A DNA stretch of 64,000 nt from positions 1,798,001-1,862,000 of the forward strand of contig CAVWKG010000016.1 of the NCBI GenBank assembly GCA_963755375.1. Direction: 5' to 3'. A model generated the notes under the pieces. It was given only the letters and a program-made list of their open reading frames with translations, ran no database searches and had not been told where the DNA came from. Position 1 is the stretch's first letter; the number at the start of each line of letters is the position of its first letter. Positions 53,836 to 63,046 of this stretch are shown here, piece after piece. Source of the DNA: Bog-473 sp963755375 (lineage in GTDB: Bacteria > Actinomycetota > Acidimicrobiia > Acidimicrobiales > RAAP-2). The position numbers and the translations under genes are program-made.

Positions 53836-53839
<4 letters not shown>
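52946..53839 (-). CDS. LLM-class flavin/F420-dependent oxidoreductase
   Basis: A 297-aa luciferase-like TIM-barrel protein: RIGISAGGESLGPEAMVALA, GFDSLWLPEVLTRPGPDPLV, IGTTMLLPGRNLVWLAKAVA, LDVLSGGRFLLTFVPG and DVWLGGNVPAALERCGRLAD. These are typical of actinobacterial F420-dependent LLM enzymes. The cofactor (F420 or FMN) cannot be proved from sequence alone. The ATG at 53839 overlaps the threonine aldolase stop (ATGA), showing translational coupling. Substrate unknown. Confidence 0.9.
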
Positions 53840-54852
<1,013 letters not shown>

Positions 54853-54862
54853 GCGGTCAGGC

Positions 54863-54878
54863 TAACGGCGCGCCGTTA
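54863..54878. promoter_or_regulatory. Perfect 16-bp palindrome, candidate operator
   Basis: TAACGGCGCGCCGTTA reads the same on both strands. It fills almost half of the 36-bp gap between the divergent ltaE and thioesterase start codons, so a dimeric regulator bound here could control both. The arms resemble GTTAACG-type actinobacterial operators only loosely. Confidence 0.55.
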
Positions 54879-54888
54879 ACATCCGGCG

Positions 54889-55362
54889 GTGACCTCACTC
54901 TCCTCCACGCCCGCGGACCGGGCAGGACTGCCCGACGGCCGCGCCAGCATCCACGAGCTCCTCGATGTCGAGATCCTCGAGGCAGGGCCCGGGCGGGTGG
55001 TCATGCGCCTCCCCGTCGATTGGAAGGTGCACCAGCCCTACGGGATCCTCCATGGCGGTGTCTCGGCCCTCCTGGCCGAGTCGGCCGCCAGCTTCGGGGC
55101 CGCGCTGGCCGCCGAGCCTGGCCGCAGCGTGGTTGGGATCGAGCTGAACGCCAGCCACCTCCGGTCGGTTCGGGACGGCCATCTGACCGCGGAGGCGACG
55201 CCCGTGCGGGTCGGGCGCACCGTCCAGGTCTGGCGCATCTCGCTCACCGATGACGAGGGCCGCGCCATCTGCGAGGCGCGATGCACCCTCTCGGTTCTGG
55301 GCGCCCCCGGGGACGCCTCAGGTGCGGTGCGCCCACCGGCAACTCCCCCAAAGGTGGAATAG
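54889..55362 (+). CDS. PaaI-type hotdog thioesterase
   Basis: A 157-aa acyl-CoA thioesterase of the PaaI/DUF4442 hotdog type. HQPYGILHGGVSALLAESAA contains the HGG motif with the downstream acidic residue (E near 64) that activates water. VGIELNASHLRSVRDGHLTA and RTVQVWRISLTDDEG are the following strands. GTG 54889 is the only start that keeps a normal N-terminus. It faces lipid-type genes downstream (thiolase, KAS III), so it likely hydrolyses an acyl-CoA from that pathway. Confidence 0.92.
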   Translation: MTSLSSTPADRAGLPDGRASIHELLDVEILEAGPGRVVMRLPVDWKVHQPYGILHGGVSALLAESAASFGAALAAEPGRSVVGIELNASHLRSVRDGHLTAEATPVRVGRTVQVWRISLTDDEGRAICEARCTLSVLGAPGDASGAVRPPATPPKVE

Positions 55363-55395
55363 TCACGCCCGCGGCCGGCGGCGTATTATGTCGGT

Positions 55396-56367
55396 GTGAC
55401 CCCGGTAGGAAGTGGATCGCCGCGACCATCCCTGGGGTTCATCCTCCCCGCCACCACGCAGGGAGAACTCTCCCGGGAAGTTGGTAGTACCCCGAGTAAT
55501 ACCGGAAGTGCGGACGAGCTCGCCGAGCTGTGTCGCCGGGCCGAGGCCACCGGGGCCGACTCCCTGTGGGCCGTCGACCACCTCTACTGGCCCCACCCCA
55601 TCGGTGAGGCGTTCACGACCCTGGCCGTGGCTGCCGTCACGACCAGCCGACCGTTGCTCGGGACCTGTGTGCTGCAGCTGCCTTTGCGGCCACCGGCCAT
55701 CGTGGCCAAGCAGGCCACCGCCCTCCAGCTTCTCTCCGACGGGCGCTTCGTACTCGGGCTCGGCGTCGGCATCCACGAGCCCGAATACGTGCGGGCCGGC
55801 ATCGACTACGGCCGCCGCGGCCAGCTCATGGACGAGGGCGTCGACGGGCTGCGGCGGGCCTGGGCCGGATCGGACGTGGGGGGCCACGACTACGTGCAGG
55901 AACCGGCGTCAGCGCCCATCCCGCTGTGGTTCGGAGGTGCCAGCGCCGCCGCCCGGCGCCGGGCCGCCGCCGTCGGTGACGGCTGGGTTCCCCTCTTTCT
56001 CGCCCCGGACGAGTACGGGGCCGCGCTCGCCGCCCTCCGGCACGAGACGGTCGAGGCCGGCCGAGATCCCGAGGCCGTGGAGGCGGCTGTCGTCGTGTTC
56101 GCGTGCGTCGGGGACGACGGCGAGGCGCCCGACCGGGGCGCTCGGTGGCTCTCGGAGCTCTACCGGCTGCCACCCAAGGCGTTCCAGCGCCACCTCGTGG
56201 CCGGCTCGCCCGAGGCTTGTGCCACCGCCCTGAGCCGCTACGCGGACGCCGGGGCCCGTCACATCCTCGTCATGGTGGCGGGCTCACCCGCCCTCGAGCA
56301 CTTCGGTCAGCTGCAGTCGGCGTTCGTCGGCGGCCAACGCCAGGCGCTGGCGGGAGTCTCGGCGTGA
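55396..56367 (+). CDS. LLM-class flavin/F420-dependent oxidoreductase
   Basis: A 323-aa luciferase-like protein: SLGFILPATTQGELSREVGS, ADSLWAVDHLYWPHPIGEAF, LLGTCVLQLPLRPPAIVAKQ, LSDGRFVLGLGVGIHEPEY and IPLWFGGASAAARRRAAAVG. The C-terminal third (VAGSPEACATALSRYADAGA) is the usual end of LLM proteins. GTG start. Its stop overlaps the next GTG by four bases (GTGA), making it the first gene of a tightly coupled four-gene operon with thiolase, KAS III and nucleotidyltransferase. It may oxidise or reduce an intermediate of that route. Confidence 0.9.
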   Translation: MTPVGSGSPRPSLGFILPATTQGELSREVGSTPSNTGSADELAELCRRAEATGADSLWAVDHLYWPHPIGEAFTTLAVAAVTTSRPLLGTCVLQLPLRPPAIVAKQATALQLLSDGRFVLGLGVGIHEPEYVRAGIDYGRRGQLMDEGVDGLRRAWAGSDVGGHDYVQEPASAPIPLWFGGASAAARRRAAAVGDGWVPLFLAPDEYGAALAALRHETVEAGRDPEAVEAAVVVFACVGDDGEAPDRGARWLSELYRLPPKAFQRHLVAGSPEACATALSRYADAGARHILVMVAGSPALEHFGQLQSAFVGGQRQALAGVSA

Positions 56368-57560
56368 GCGCCACCGACGTGGCGATCCTCGGCACCGGCA
56401 TGACCGATATGAGCCGGCGCGACCTCGCCCCCGAAACCATGGCCTACGAGGTCGTGCACGAGGCCCTCGCGGACGCCGGCGTGTCGGCCGACGAGCTCGG
56501 GCTCGTCATCGTCGGCAACGCGATGGCCGGGCGCCTGAGCGATCAGGGGTGCATGCGAGGGCAGACCTGGCTTCGCAAGGCCGGCATCGGCGAGGCGGCA
56601 ATCATCAACGTCGACAACTCGTGCGCCGGAGGAAGCTCGTCCCTGCACCTGGCGACGATGGCGGCCACCGTCCAGGACCGCCCGGTGCTGGCGGTCGGAG
56701 TCGAGAAGATGTGGACCGGCGACCGGGCCGGGACGATCGCCGGCATAGAGGACGGCCTTCCGGCTGAGTACCGGTACGATCTGCACGAGCGCCGGCACGC
56801 GGACGATAATCCCGCCGGCAGCATCCTCATGGGCCTCAACAACAGCTGGGCCCACCGGCTCATGGCCGAGGTGGGCGCGACCGTGCGCCAGATCGCCGCT
56901 GCCGCCGCCAAGGCATTCGACCATGCGGCCCGCAACCCGCTGGCCCAGTTCCAACGCCGGGTGACGGTCGACGAGGTCCTCGCCTCACCCCAGGTGGCGG
57001 GGATCCTCACGCGGCTCATGTGCAGCTCGTTCACGGATGGCGCAGCCGCAGTGGTGCTGGGCGGACCGTCGGTCCCTGCTCCCGTCTCGGCGCCCCGTAT
57101 CATCGGTTCGGTGGCGCGATCGGGAAACGGCTTGCTCGACTACCACGACCGGCTGACCCAGGCCGCCGAAGCGGCGTGGGACGAATTCGGGTTCGGACCC
57201 GGTGATGCGGATCTCGTAGAGCTCCACGACGCCACTGCCGCCGAGGAGCTCTACGCCCTGGAGTCGCTCGGCTTCTTCGCCCCCGGCGAGGCCGGCCCCG
57301 CCACCGAGGCGGGCGCCACGGGGATCGATACCCCCGGCCTCGTCGTGAACCCCAGCGGCGGCCTCGTCGGGCGCGGCCATCCGCTCGGCGCCACGGGCCT
57401 GGCCCAGGTGGTCGAGCTCGCCACGCAGTTCCGCGGCCGGGCGGGCGCCCGCCAGGTCGCCGGGGCCCGCACCGGAGTGGCGGTGAACACGGGCGGCATC
57501 ATCTACGGGGACGCAGGGTTCGTGGGCATCCACGCCGTTCGCTCCGGATCTGCCGCGTGA
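56364..57560 (+). CDS. Thiolase-family protein, SCP-x/lipid-transfer-like
   Basis: A 398-aa thiolase-fold protein. The nucleophilic Cys is in INVDNSCAGGSSSLHLA (about residue 87), and the C-terminal active site in VNPSGGLVGRGHPLGATGLA. VELHDATAAEELYALESLG is typical of the SCP-x/sterol-carrier thiolase branch rather than FadA. The usual second Cys near the end is not evident, with NTGGIIYGDAG in its place, so it may not be a full degradative thiolase. It is coupled on both sides by 4-base overlaps. A role in lipid or steroid side-chain metabolism is likely. Confidence 0.9.
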   Translation: MSATDVAILGTGMTDMSRRDLAPETMAYEVVHEALADAGVSADELGLVIVGNAMAGRLSDQGCMRGQTWLRKAGIGEAAIINVDNSCAGGSSSLHLATMAATVQDRPVLAVGVEKMWTGDRAGTIAGIEDGLPAEYRYDLHERRHADDNPAGSILMGLNNSWAHRLMAEVGATVRQIAAAAAKAFDHAARNPLAQFQRRVTVDEVLASPQVAGILTRLMCSSFTDGAAAVVLGGPSVPAPVSAPRIIGSVARSGNGLLDYHDRLTQAAEAAWDEFGFGPGDADLVELHDATAAEELYALESLGFFAPGEAGPATEAGATGIDTPGLVVNPSGGLVGRGHPLGATGLAQVVELATQFRGRAGARQVAGARTGVAVNTGGIIYGDAGFVGIHAVRSGSAA

Positions 57561-58483
57561 CGGGCATCAAGATCACCGGTTGGGGCATCGCCGTACCCGA
57601 CAAGGTCGTCACCAATGAAGACATGGCGATCAACCTCGACACGAGTGACGCCTGGATCGTCGAACGCACGGGCATTCGCGAGCGCCACATCGGCGGCACC
57701 ACCTCGGGGCTGGCCATTGAGGCCGCCGTCGAGGCGCTGGCCCGGGCCGGGCGGACCGCCGAAGAGATAGACAACCTGGTGCTCGCCACGACCACGCCGG
57801 ATGGCATCGTTCCGGGGACGGCACCCAGCGTGCAGCACGGGATAGGCATGCGCGGTGGCGCATTCGACCTCAACGCCGCCTGCTCCGGCTTCGTCTACGG
57901 CCTCGTCACCGCCGCCGGCCTCATAGCCATCGGGTCGGGCCCCGTCCTGCTGATCGGCTCCGAGACCCTCTCGCGCATCACCGACATGGACGATCGCAAG
58001 ATCGCCATCATCGTTGGAGACGGGGCCGGGGCCGTCGTCGTCGAGCCGGTCGAAGGCCCCGGCAACCTCATCAGCTGGAACATGAATTCCGACGGATCGT
58101 TGCGGCACCTCCTCAAGTGCGAGCACGGCGGGACGCTGTTCATGGACGGCAAGGAGGTCTTCCGGCGCGCGGTCCGGGTGGTCGTCGAGTCAGCCGAGCG
58201 GGCCATGGCCGACGCCGGCCTGGGGCCCGACGACATCACGCTGATGGTGCCGCACCAGGCCAACCTGCGCATCATTCAGGCGGCCTGCCAGCGCCTCGGC
58301 ATCCCAGAGGAACGCACCGCCGTGGTCATCGAGCGCTACGGCAACACTTCCTCGGCCTCCATCCCGCTCGCCCTGTACGACTCCCTCCAAAACGGCCGCG
58401 TCAGCGACGGAGACTACCTCCTGTTGACGGGGTTCGGCGGGGGGATGACGTGGGCCAGCGCGGTCTTCCGCTGGAGCGTATGA
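57557..58483 (+). CDS. 3-oxoacyl-ACP synthase III family (FabH-like)
   Basis: A 308-aa KAS III: DTSDAWIVERTGIRERHI is the FabH N-terminal signature. The catalytic Cys is in FDLNAACSGFVYGLVTAAG, His in VPHQANLRIIQAACQRLG, and Asn in RYGNTSSASIPLALYDSL, so the triad is complete. GTG overlaps the thiolase stop. FabH starts fatty-acid chains by condensing acyl-CoA with malonyl-ACP. Placed in this operon rather than a fab cluster, it may make a special acyl chain or 3-keto product. Confidence 0.94.
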   Translation: MTGIKITGWGIAVPDKVVTNEDMAINLDTSDAWIVERTGIRERHIGGTTSGLAIEAAVEALARAGRTAEEIDNLVLATTTPDGIVPGTAPSVQHGIGMRGGAFDLNAACSGFVYGLVTAAGLIAIGSGPVLLIGSETLSRITDMDDRKIAIIVGDGAGAVVVEPVEGPGNLISWNMNSDGSLRHLLKCEHGGTLFMDGKEVFRRAVRVVVESAERAMADAGLGPDDITLMVPHQANLRIIQAACQRLGIPEERTAVVIERYGNTSSASIPLALYDSLQNGRVSDGDYLLLTGFGGGMTWASAVFRWSV

Positions 58484-59349
58484 GCGAGAAGGCGGGCAGG
58501 ACTGACCCGGCGCTGGTGATCCTGGCGGCCGGGCGGGCCAGGCGGTACGGCGGCTGCAAGCCGTTGGCGCCCGTGGGCCCGCAGGGCGAGGCCGTGATCG
58601 ACCTGGTGGCGTCCGACGCGTTGGCGGCGGGGTTCGGCACCATCGTCCTGGTCCTCGGTCCGGACACCGGTCCGGCCATCCGCTACCACGTCGAGCACAC
58701 CTGGCCCGCTGCCGTCGACGTGCGCTTCGCCACGCAGCCGCAGCCGCTGGGGACGGTGCACGCCGTGCTGAGCGCGTCTGACCTCGTCGGCGACGCCCCC
58801 TACGGGGTAGGCAATGCCGACGACATCTACGGCAGCGGCGCCTGCGCCCAGCTGGTCGGGCACCTGGGCGCGCACGACGACGTGAACGCCCTGGTGGGCT
58901 ACCGGTTGGCCGATGCCGTGATCGGCTCCTCGCCGGTCACCCGTGGCATCTGCCGGGTGGCCGACGATGGCACGCTCCTCGGGGTCGACGAGCGGCGCCA
59001 GGTGACACCGACACCCGAAGGAGGCTTCATCGCCGGAGACGGCAGGCAACCCGCCGCGCTCTCACCGGACTCACGGGTGTCGATGAACCTGTGGGGGTTC
59101 ACCCCGGCCTTCCACAGGACCCTCCAGGTCGCCATGGACACCGCCGTCGACGCGTCCGAGGACTCCGAGGTGCTGCTCCCCGAGGTGGTCGCCGCCTCCT
59201 TGGCCACGAGCTCGTTCGCCGTGTTGCCGGCGCAAGGCCGTTGCATCGGGGTGACGCATCCCGATGACCTCGCCCTGGTCCAGGCCGAGTTGAACCGACA
59301 GGTGGCGGCCGGCGAGCGCTCGGCCCGCCTCTGGCTCACCCTGCGCTGA
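58480..59349 (+). CDS. Nucleotidyltransferase-like protein (sugar-phosphate NTP transferase fold)
   Basis: A 289-aa protein with the pyrophosphorylase signature ALVILAAGRARRYGGCKPLAPV (residues about 11-32, a GxGxRxx-K variant). VGNADDIYGSGACAQLVGHL supplies the metal-binding acidic pair, and VSMNLWGFTPAF is typical of family members. The ATG overlaps the KAS III stop. A sugar nucleotidyltransferase is out of place after thiolase and KAS III, so it may activate a head group (for example of a lipid or glycolipid); the substrate is not known. Last gene of the coupled operon. Confidence 0.85.
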   Translation: MSEKAGRTDPALVILAAGRARRYGGCKPLAPVGPQGEAVIDLVASDALAAGFGTIVLVLGPDTGPAIRYHVEHTWPAAVDVRFATQPQPLGTVHAVLSASDLVGDAPYGVGNADDIYGSGACAQLVGHLGAHDDVNALVGYRLADAVIGSSPVTRGICRVADDGTLLGVDERRQVTPTPEGGFIAGDGRQPAALSPDSRVSMNLWGFTPAFHRTLQVAMDTAVDASEDSEVLLPEVVAASLATSSFAVLPAQGRCIGVTHPDDLALVQAELNRQVAAGERSARLWLTLR

Positions 59350-60051
59350 GCGCGGGGTCCACCTCGCACCACGGCCGCGAGCGCAGGGGGCCCCACGGGC
59401 GTCACGCGTCCATGGCTACGGATGGGAACTCCGGAGCCCGGACGCGACGCAACCCCGAGTAACCGTTCGGCCGAAGCCTCCCGCGCTCCTCGGGGCCACG
59501 TCATCGATGGACCGCTGGCACCGTGCCGGGATCGTGTCGGACAACCCCCGCCCGGGCCGGCCCCGGCGACTCCAGGGAAGTCACCGTGACGCACCACGGA
59601 CCATCTCACGTCGGATCTTCCTGCCCACTCCGGTCGCGCTCCCCTCGCGGGGCTCGCTCCCTTTCCTCGATCCCGCCTTGCAGCGTTCTCTCGGCTTCCC
59701 CCCGTTCCGCCTTGCGGCTTCCCTTCGGGCTTCCCTCGCTCCCACCTTGCGGCGGTCGCTTGAGGTTCGGCGGGCTCTCGTCTCCGAACTCAGGACAGGT
59801 TGCGCCTCTGGTCACACGAGGTCAATGCGGATCCGCGAAATCCAGACGTTCTCCCCACCTTTCTCCGCGTCATCCCCAAGCGGCAATGCCGCCATCCCCA
59901 GTTCTTCCCCATGGTCAGGGCAATCGGTGGCGATGGCGCACCCCGGGTTCGGTCCGTCCAGCCCCTGCCGGGCGAAGCCCCTGGAGGTCTCCGGACCAGG
60001 CTGAGGTGTGGCGGGGCCCGAACCGTCACGGAGCGCAAAAGGAAGGACCGT
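59350..60051. other. 702-bp intergenic region with short repeats, no supported gene
   Basis: Both strands carry open frames but none shows a family motif. From about 59640 to 59770 a CCTTGCGGC-like unit recurs (near 59675, 59710 and 59750) amid CTTCCCTTCGGGCTTCCC-type sequence, which favours a non-coding repeat. The ribosome-binding site of the next gene is GGAAGG at 60041-60046. No tRNA or CRISPR is present. Confidence 0.45.
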
Positions 60052-60768
60052 ATGCTCCGTCTCATGCGGCTGAGCCCGGAGTGCGCACGGGTGCTGGGCT
60101 CGCTCGTCGAGAAGGGCCTCACGACACCCCAGCAGTACCCGCTCACGCTCAACGCCCTGCAGGCCGCCTGCAACCAGAGCTCAAACCGGGAGCCGGTCGT
60201 CGACTACACCGAGGCGACGGTGGACGCCGCGCTGCACGAATTGAAGGACGAGCGACTCGTCCGCTTCGTCCTGCCCTCACACGGCCGCTCCGTCGTCCGC
60301 TACCGCCACGTGCTCGACGAGGCGCTCGGGCTCGATGACCGCCAGTGCTCCATCCTGGCCGCGCTCCTTCTGCGCGGGGCCCAGACGACGGGCGAGCTGC
60401 GGATCCGGACCGAGCGGATGGCGCGGTTCGAGGGGCTCGACGACGTGGAGCACGAGCTGGACCTCCTGGCCTCGCGCGAGGAGCCCCTCGCCGCCAACGT
60501 GGGTCGCCGGCCGGGTCAGAAGGAGGAGCGCTGGGCGAGCTCGCTGATCGCCGCGCCGGACGCTGCCGGCCGCGACCACGATGGCGATGAATGGCGTCGG
60601 CACCCGGCGCCGGCCACCGAGGGTGCGGGCCCGGTGGAGGGAAGCGATGTCGGCGCATCACGCGGCGATCGCCTCGATGGGTTGGAGGCGGAGCTGCACG
60701 CGCTCCGGTCCGACGTGGCCCGGCTCCGCCAGGAGCTCCACGAGCTGAGAGACAGCCTCGGAGGCTGA
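60052..60768 (+). CDS. YceH-family (DUF480) protein
   Basis: A 238-aa DUF480/YceH protein. Two winged-helix-like halves are visible: ARVLGSLVEKGLTTPQQYPL with LNALQAACNQSSNREPVVDY at the N-terminus, and ILAALLLRGAQTTGELRIRT with RLARFEG-like sequence in the second half. The C-terminal 50 residues form a coil (LEAELHALRSDVARLRQELHE). GGAAGG lies six bases before ATG 60052. Biochemical role unknown in the family. Confidence 0.93.
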   Translation: MLRLMRLSPECARVLGSLVEKGLTTPQQYPLTLNALQAACNQSSNREPVVDYTEATVDAALHELKDERLVRFVLPSHGRSVVRYRHVLDEALGLDDRQCSILAALLLRGAQTTGELRIRTERMARFEGLDDVEHELDLLASREEPLAANVGRRPGQKEERWASSLIAAPDAAGRDHDGDEWRRHPAPATEGAGPVEGSDVGASRGDRLDGLEAELHALRSDVARLRQELHELRDSLGG

Positions 60769-60784
60769 CCCGACTCGCCTGCGC

Positions 60785-61570
60785 CTACAGCGGTGTGACG
60801 TAGGCCCCCGAGATCCCACCGTCGACGAGGAAGGTCGAGGCCGTCATGAACGACGAGTCGTCGGAGGCCAGGAAGGCCGCCGCGGCGGCGATCTCGGTGG
60901 CCTCGCCGAAGCGACCCATCGGGATGTGCACCAGGCGCCGCGCCGCCCGCTCGGGGTCCTTGGCGAAGAGCTCCTGGAGCAGCGGCGTGTTGACCGGCCC
61001 GGGGCAGAGCGCGTTGACGCGTACGCCCTGCCGGGCGAACTGCACCCCGAGCTCGCGCGACATGGCCAGCACGCCGCCCTTGGACGCCGTGTAGCTGACC
61101 TGGCTCGTCGCCGCGCCCATGACGGCCACGAATGACGCTGTGTTGATGATCGACCCCTTGCCGCGAGCCAGGAGATGCGGCAGCGCGTGCTTGCAACACA
61201 GGTAGACCGAGGTGAGGTTGACCCGCTGCACGCGCTCCCAGGCGTCGAGCCCGGTGTCGAGGATGGAGTCGTCGTCGGGCGGGCTGATGCCGGCGTTGTT
61301 GCAGCAGACGTCAATGCCGCCGTAGCGGCCGGCCACCTCGGCGTACAGGGCTTCCACGTCGTCCGAGGACGTGACGTCGGCCCGGACGAAGATGCCGTCC
61401 ACCGCTGCCGCCACGCCGCCACCGGCTTCCTCGTCGAGATCCACCACCGCCACCGACGCGCCCTCGCTGGCGAAGCGCTCGCACATGGCGCGGCCGATGC
61501 CACTGGCGCCGCCGGTGACAACGGCCACCCGTCCGACCAGACGGCGGGCATAGGGGCCTGTCTCGCTCAT
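60785..61570 (-). CDS. Short-chain dehydrogenase/reductase
   Basis: A 261-aa classical SDR: NAD(P) motif VAVVTGGASGIGRAMCERF, VVDLDEEAGG (Asp after beta2, suggesting NAD(H)), CCNNAGISPP, catalytic Ser in IINTASFVAVMG and Tyr/Lys in VSYTASKGGVL, and C-terminal LVDGGISGAYVTPL. The gene follows the aldehyde dehydrogenase by 31 bases on the same strand. Together they could oxidise an alcohol to an acid in two steps. Confidence 0.93.
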   Translation of the reverse strand: MSETGPYARRLVGRVAVVTGGASGIGRAMCERFASEGASVAVVDLDEEAGGGVAAAVDGIFVRADVTSSDDVEALYAEVAGRYGGIDVCCNNAGISPPDDDSILDTGLDAWERVQRVNLTSVYLCCKHALPHLLARGKGSIINTASFVAVMGAATSQVSYTASKGGVLAMSRELGVQFARQGVRVNALCPGPVNTPLLQELFAKDPERAARRLVHIPMGRFGEATEIAAAAAFLASDDSSFMTASTFLVDGGISGAYVTPL

Positions 61571-61601
61571 GTCTCTCCTCCTGGCGCGGGCGGTGGGTCC
61601 G

Positions 61602-63011
61602 CTACTCCGAGCTGATGAAGACGTTCTTCACGTCGCTGAACGCCTCGAGGGCGTCGGGACCGAGCTCCCGGCCGATGCCGGACTGCTTGGCCCCTCCGAA
61701 CGGCGTCCAGTAGCGGACCGACGAATGCGAATTGACCGACAGGGTCCCTGTGTCGACGGCCCGCGCCACCCGCAGTGCCCGCCCCACGTCGCGCGTCCAC
61801 AGCGAGCCGGACAGCCCGTAGGGGGTGTCGTTGGCCAGCCGCACGGCGTCGGCCTCGTCCGCGAAGGGGATGACCACGACCACCGGGCCGAAGATCTCCT
61901 CGGTGGCCGCACGCGCCCCGGGCTCCACCGGCGCCAGCACCGTCGGGGCGAACCAGTTGCCCGGGCCCTGGGGGCAACTGCCGCGCAGGGCCACCGGGGC
62001 GTCGGGTGGCACGAAGGAGGCCACGCTGGCCAGGTGGGCCTCCGAGATGAGCGGGCCCATCTCCGTCGTCTCGAGCGTGGGGTCGCCGACCTCGAGACCG
62101 GCGATCGCCGGCTCGAGCAGCTCCATGAAGCGCTGGTAGACGCCGCGCTCGACCAGGATGCGCGAGCGGGCGCAGCAGTCCTGCCCCGCGTTGTCGAAGA
62201 CGCCGTAGGGCGCCCGGGCGGCCGCCAGCTCGAGGTCCGCGTCGGCGAAGACAATGTTGGCGCTCTTGCCGCCGAGCTCGAGCGTGACCCGCTTGATCTG
62301 CTGGGCGCAGCCGGCCATGACGCTGCGCCCCACCTCGGTGGAGCCGGTGAAGCACACCTTGCGGACGGCAGGGTGGGCCACGAAGCGCTCCCCCACCACG
62401 CTGCCCTTGCCGGGGAGGATCTGCAGGACCCCCTCGGGCAGCCCGGCCACGAGCGCCAGCTCGCCGATGCGCAGCGCGCTGAGCGGCGTCAACTCGGCCG
62501 GTTTGAGGACGACGGTGTTGCCGGCGGCCAGGGCCGGGGCCAAGCCCCAACCGGCGATGGCCATGGGGAAGTTCCAGGGGACGATGATGCCCACGACGCC
62601 GAGCGGCTCGTAGAACGTGACGTCGAGGCCACCGGGCACGGGTATCTGCCGGCCACTGTGGCGCTCGGGGGCCCCGGCGTAGAAGTCGAGCACGTCGCGC
62701 ACGTTCCCCGCCTCCCAGCGGGCGTTCCCGATCACGTGGCCGGCGTTGGCCACCTCGAGGGCGGCCAGCTCCTCGCCGTGCGCATCGACCGCGGCGGCAA
62801 ACCGGTGGAGCAGGCGGGCCCGGTCCCCGGGGGCCACCGCGCGCCAGGGTTCGAACGCGGCAGCGGCCCGTTCGATGGCGACGTCGGTCTCCGCCGCGGT
62901 CAGCCCCTCCACGCTTCTGATCACCTCGCCGGTGGCGGGGTTGCGGACGTCCACCCGGTGATCTTTGCCGATGCCGGGCGGTCTCCCACAACCGGTCCCC
63001 CCGTCCTGCAA
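61602..63011 (-). CDS. NAD-dependent aldehyde dehydrogenase
   Basis: A 469-aa class-3-fold ALDH: PLGVVGIIVPWNFPMAIAGW, FTGSTEVGRSVMAG (cofactor loop), VTLELGGKSANIVFADADLE with the catalytic Glu, and GVFDNAGQDCCARSRILVER with the nucleophilic Cys pair. EEIFGPVVVVIPF and PFGGAKQSGIGRELG close the family pattern. ATG 63011 is annotated; GTG 62954 (RVDVRNPATGE) would start at the first conserved strand and leave a wider gap to the divergent acyl-CoA synthetase gene. Substrate unknown. Confidence 0.95.
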   Translation of the reverse strand: MQDGGTGCGRPPGIGKDHRVDVRNPATGEVIRSVEGLTAAETDVAIERAAAAFEPWRAVAPGDRARLLHRFAAAVDAHGEELAALEVANAGHVIGNARWEAGNVRDVLDFYAGAPERHSGRQIPVPGGLDVTFYEPLGVVGIIVPWNFPMAIAGWGLAPALAAGNTVVLKPAELTPLSALRIGELALVAGLPEGVLQILPGKGSVVGERFVAHPAVRKVCFTGSTEVGRSVMAGCAQQIKRVTLELGGKSANIVFADADLELAAARAPYGVFDNAGQDCCARSRILVERGVYQRFMELLEPAIAGLEVGDPTLETTEMGPLISEAHLASVASFVPPDAPVALRGSCPQGPGNWFAPTVLAPVEPGARAATEEIFGPVVVVIPFADEADAVRLANDTPYGLSGSLWTRDVGRALRVARAVDTGTLSVNSHSSVRYWTPFGGAKQSGIGRELGPDALEAFSDVKNVFISSE

Positions 63012-63046
63012 CCGGTGGCGTGACCCACCGGTACAGTGCGTGGGCC

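Noticed and set aside
59606..59815. A 69-codon Arg/Gly/Glu-rich minus-strand frame
   Set aside because: It coincides with short DNA repeats (CCTTGCGGC-like units), so the low-complexity protein is better explained as a by-product of non-coding repeats.
61569..63023. A 484-codon plus-strand frame opposite the aldehyde dehydrogenase
   Set aside because: The minus strand has all ALDH catalytic motifs; the plus frame is its antisense shadow.
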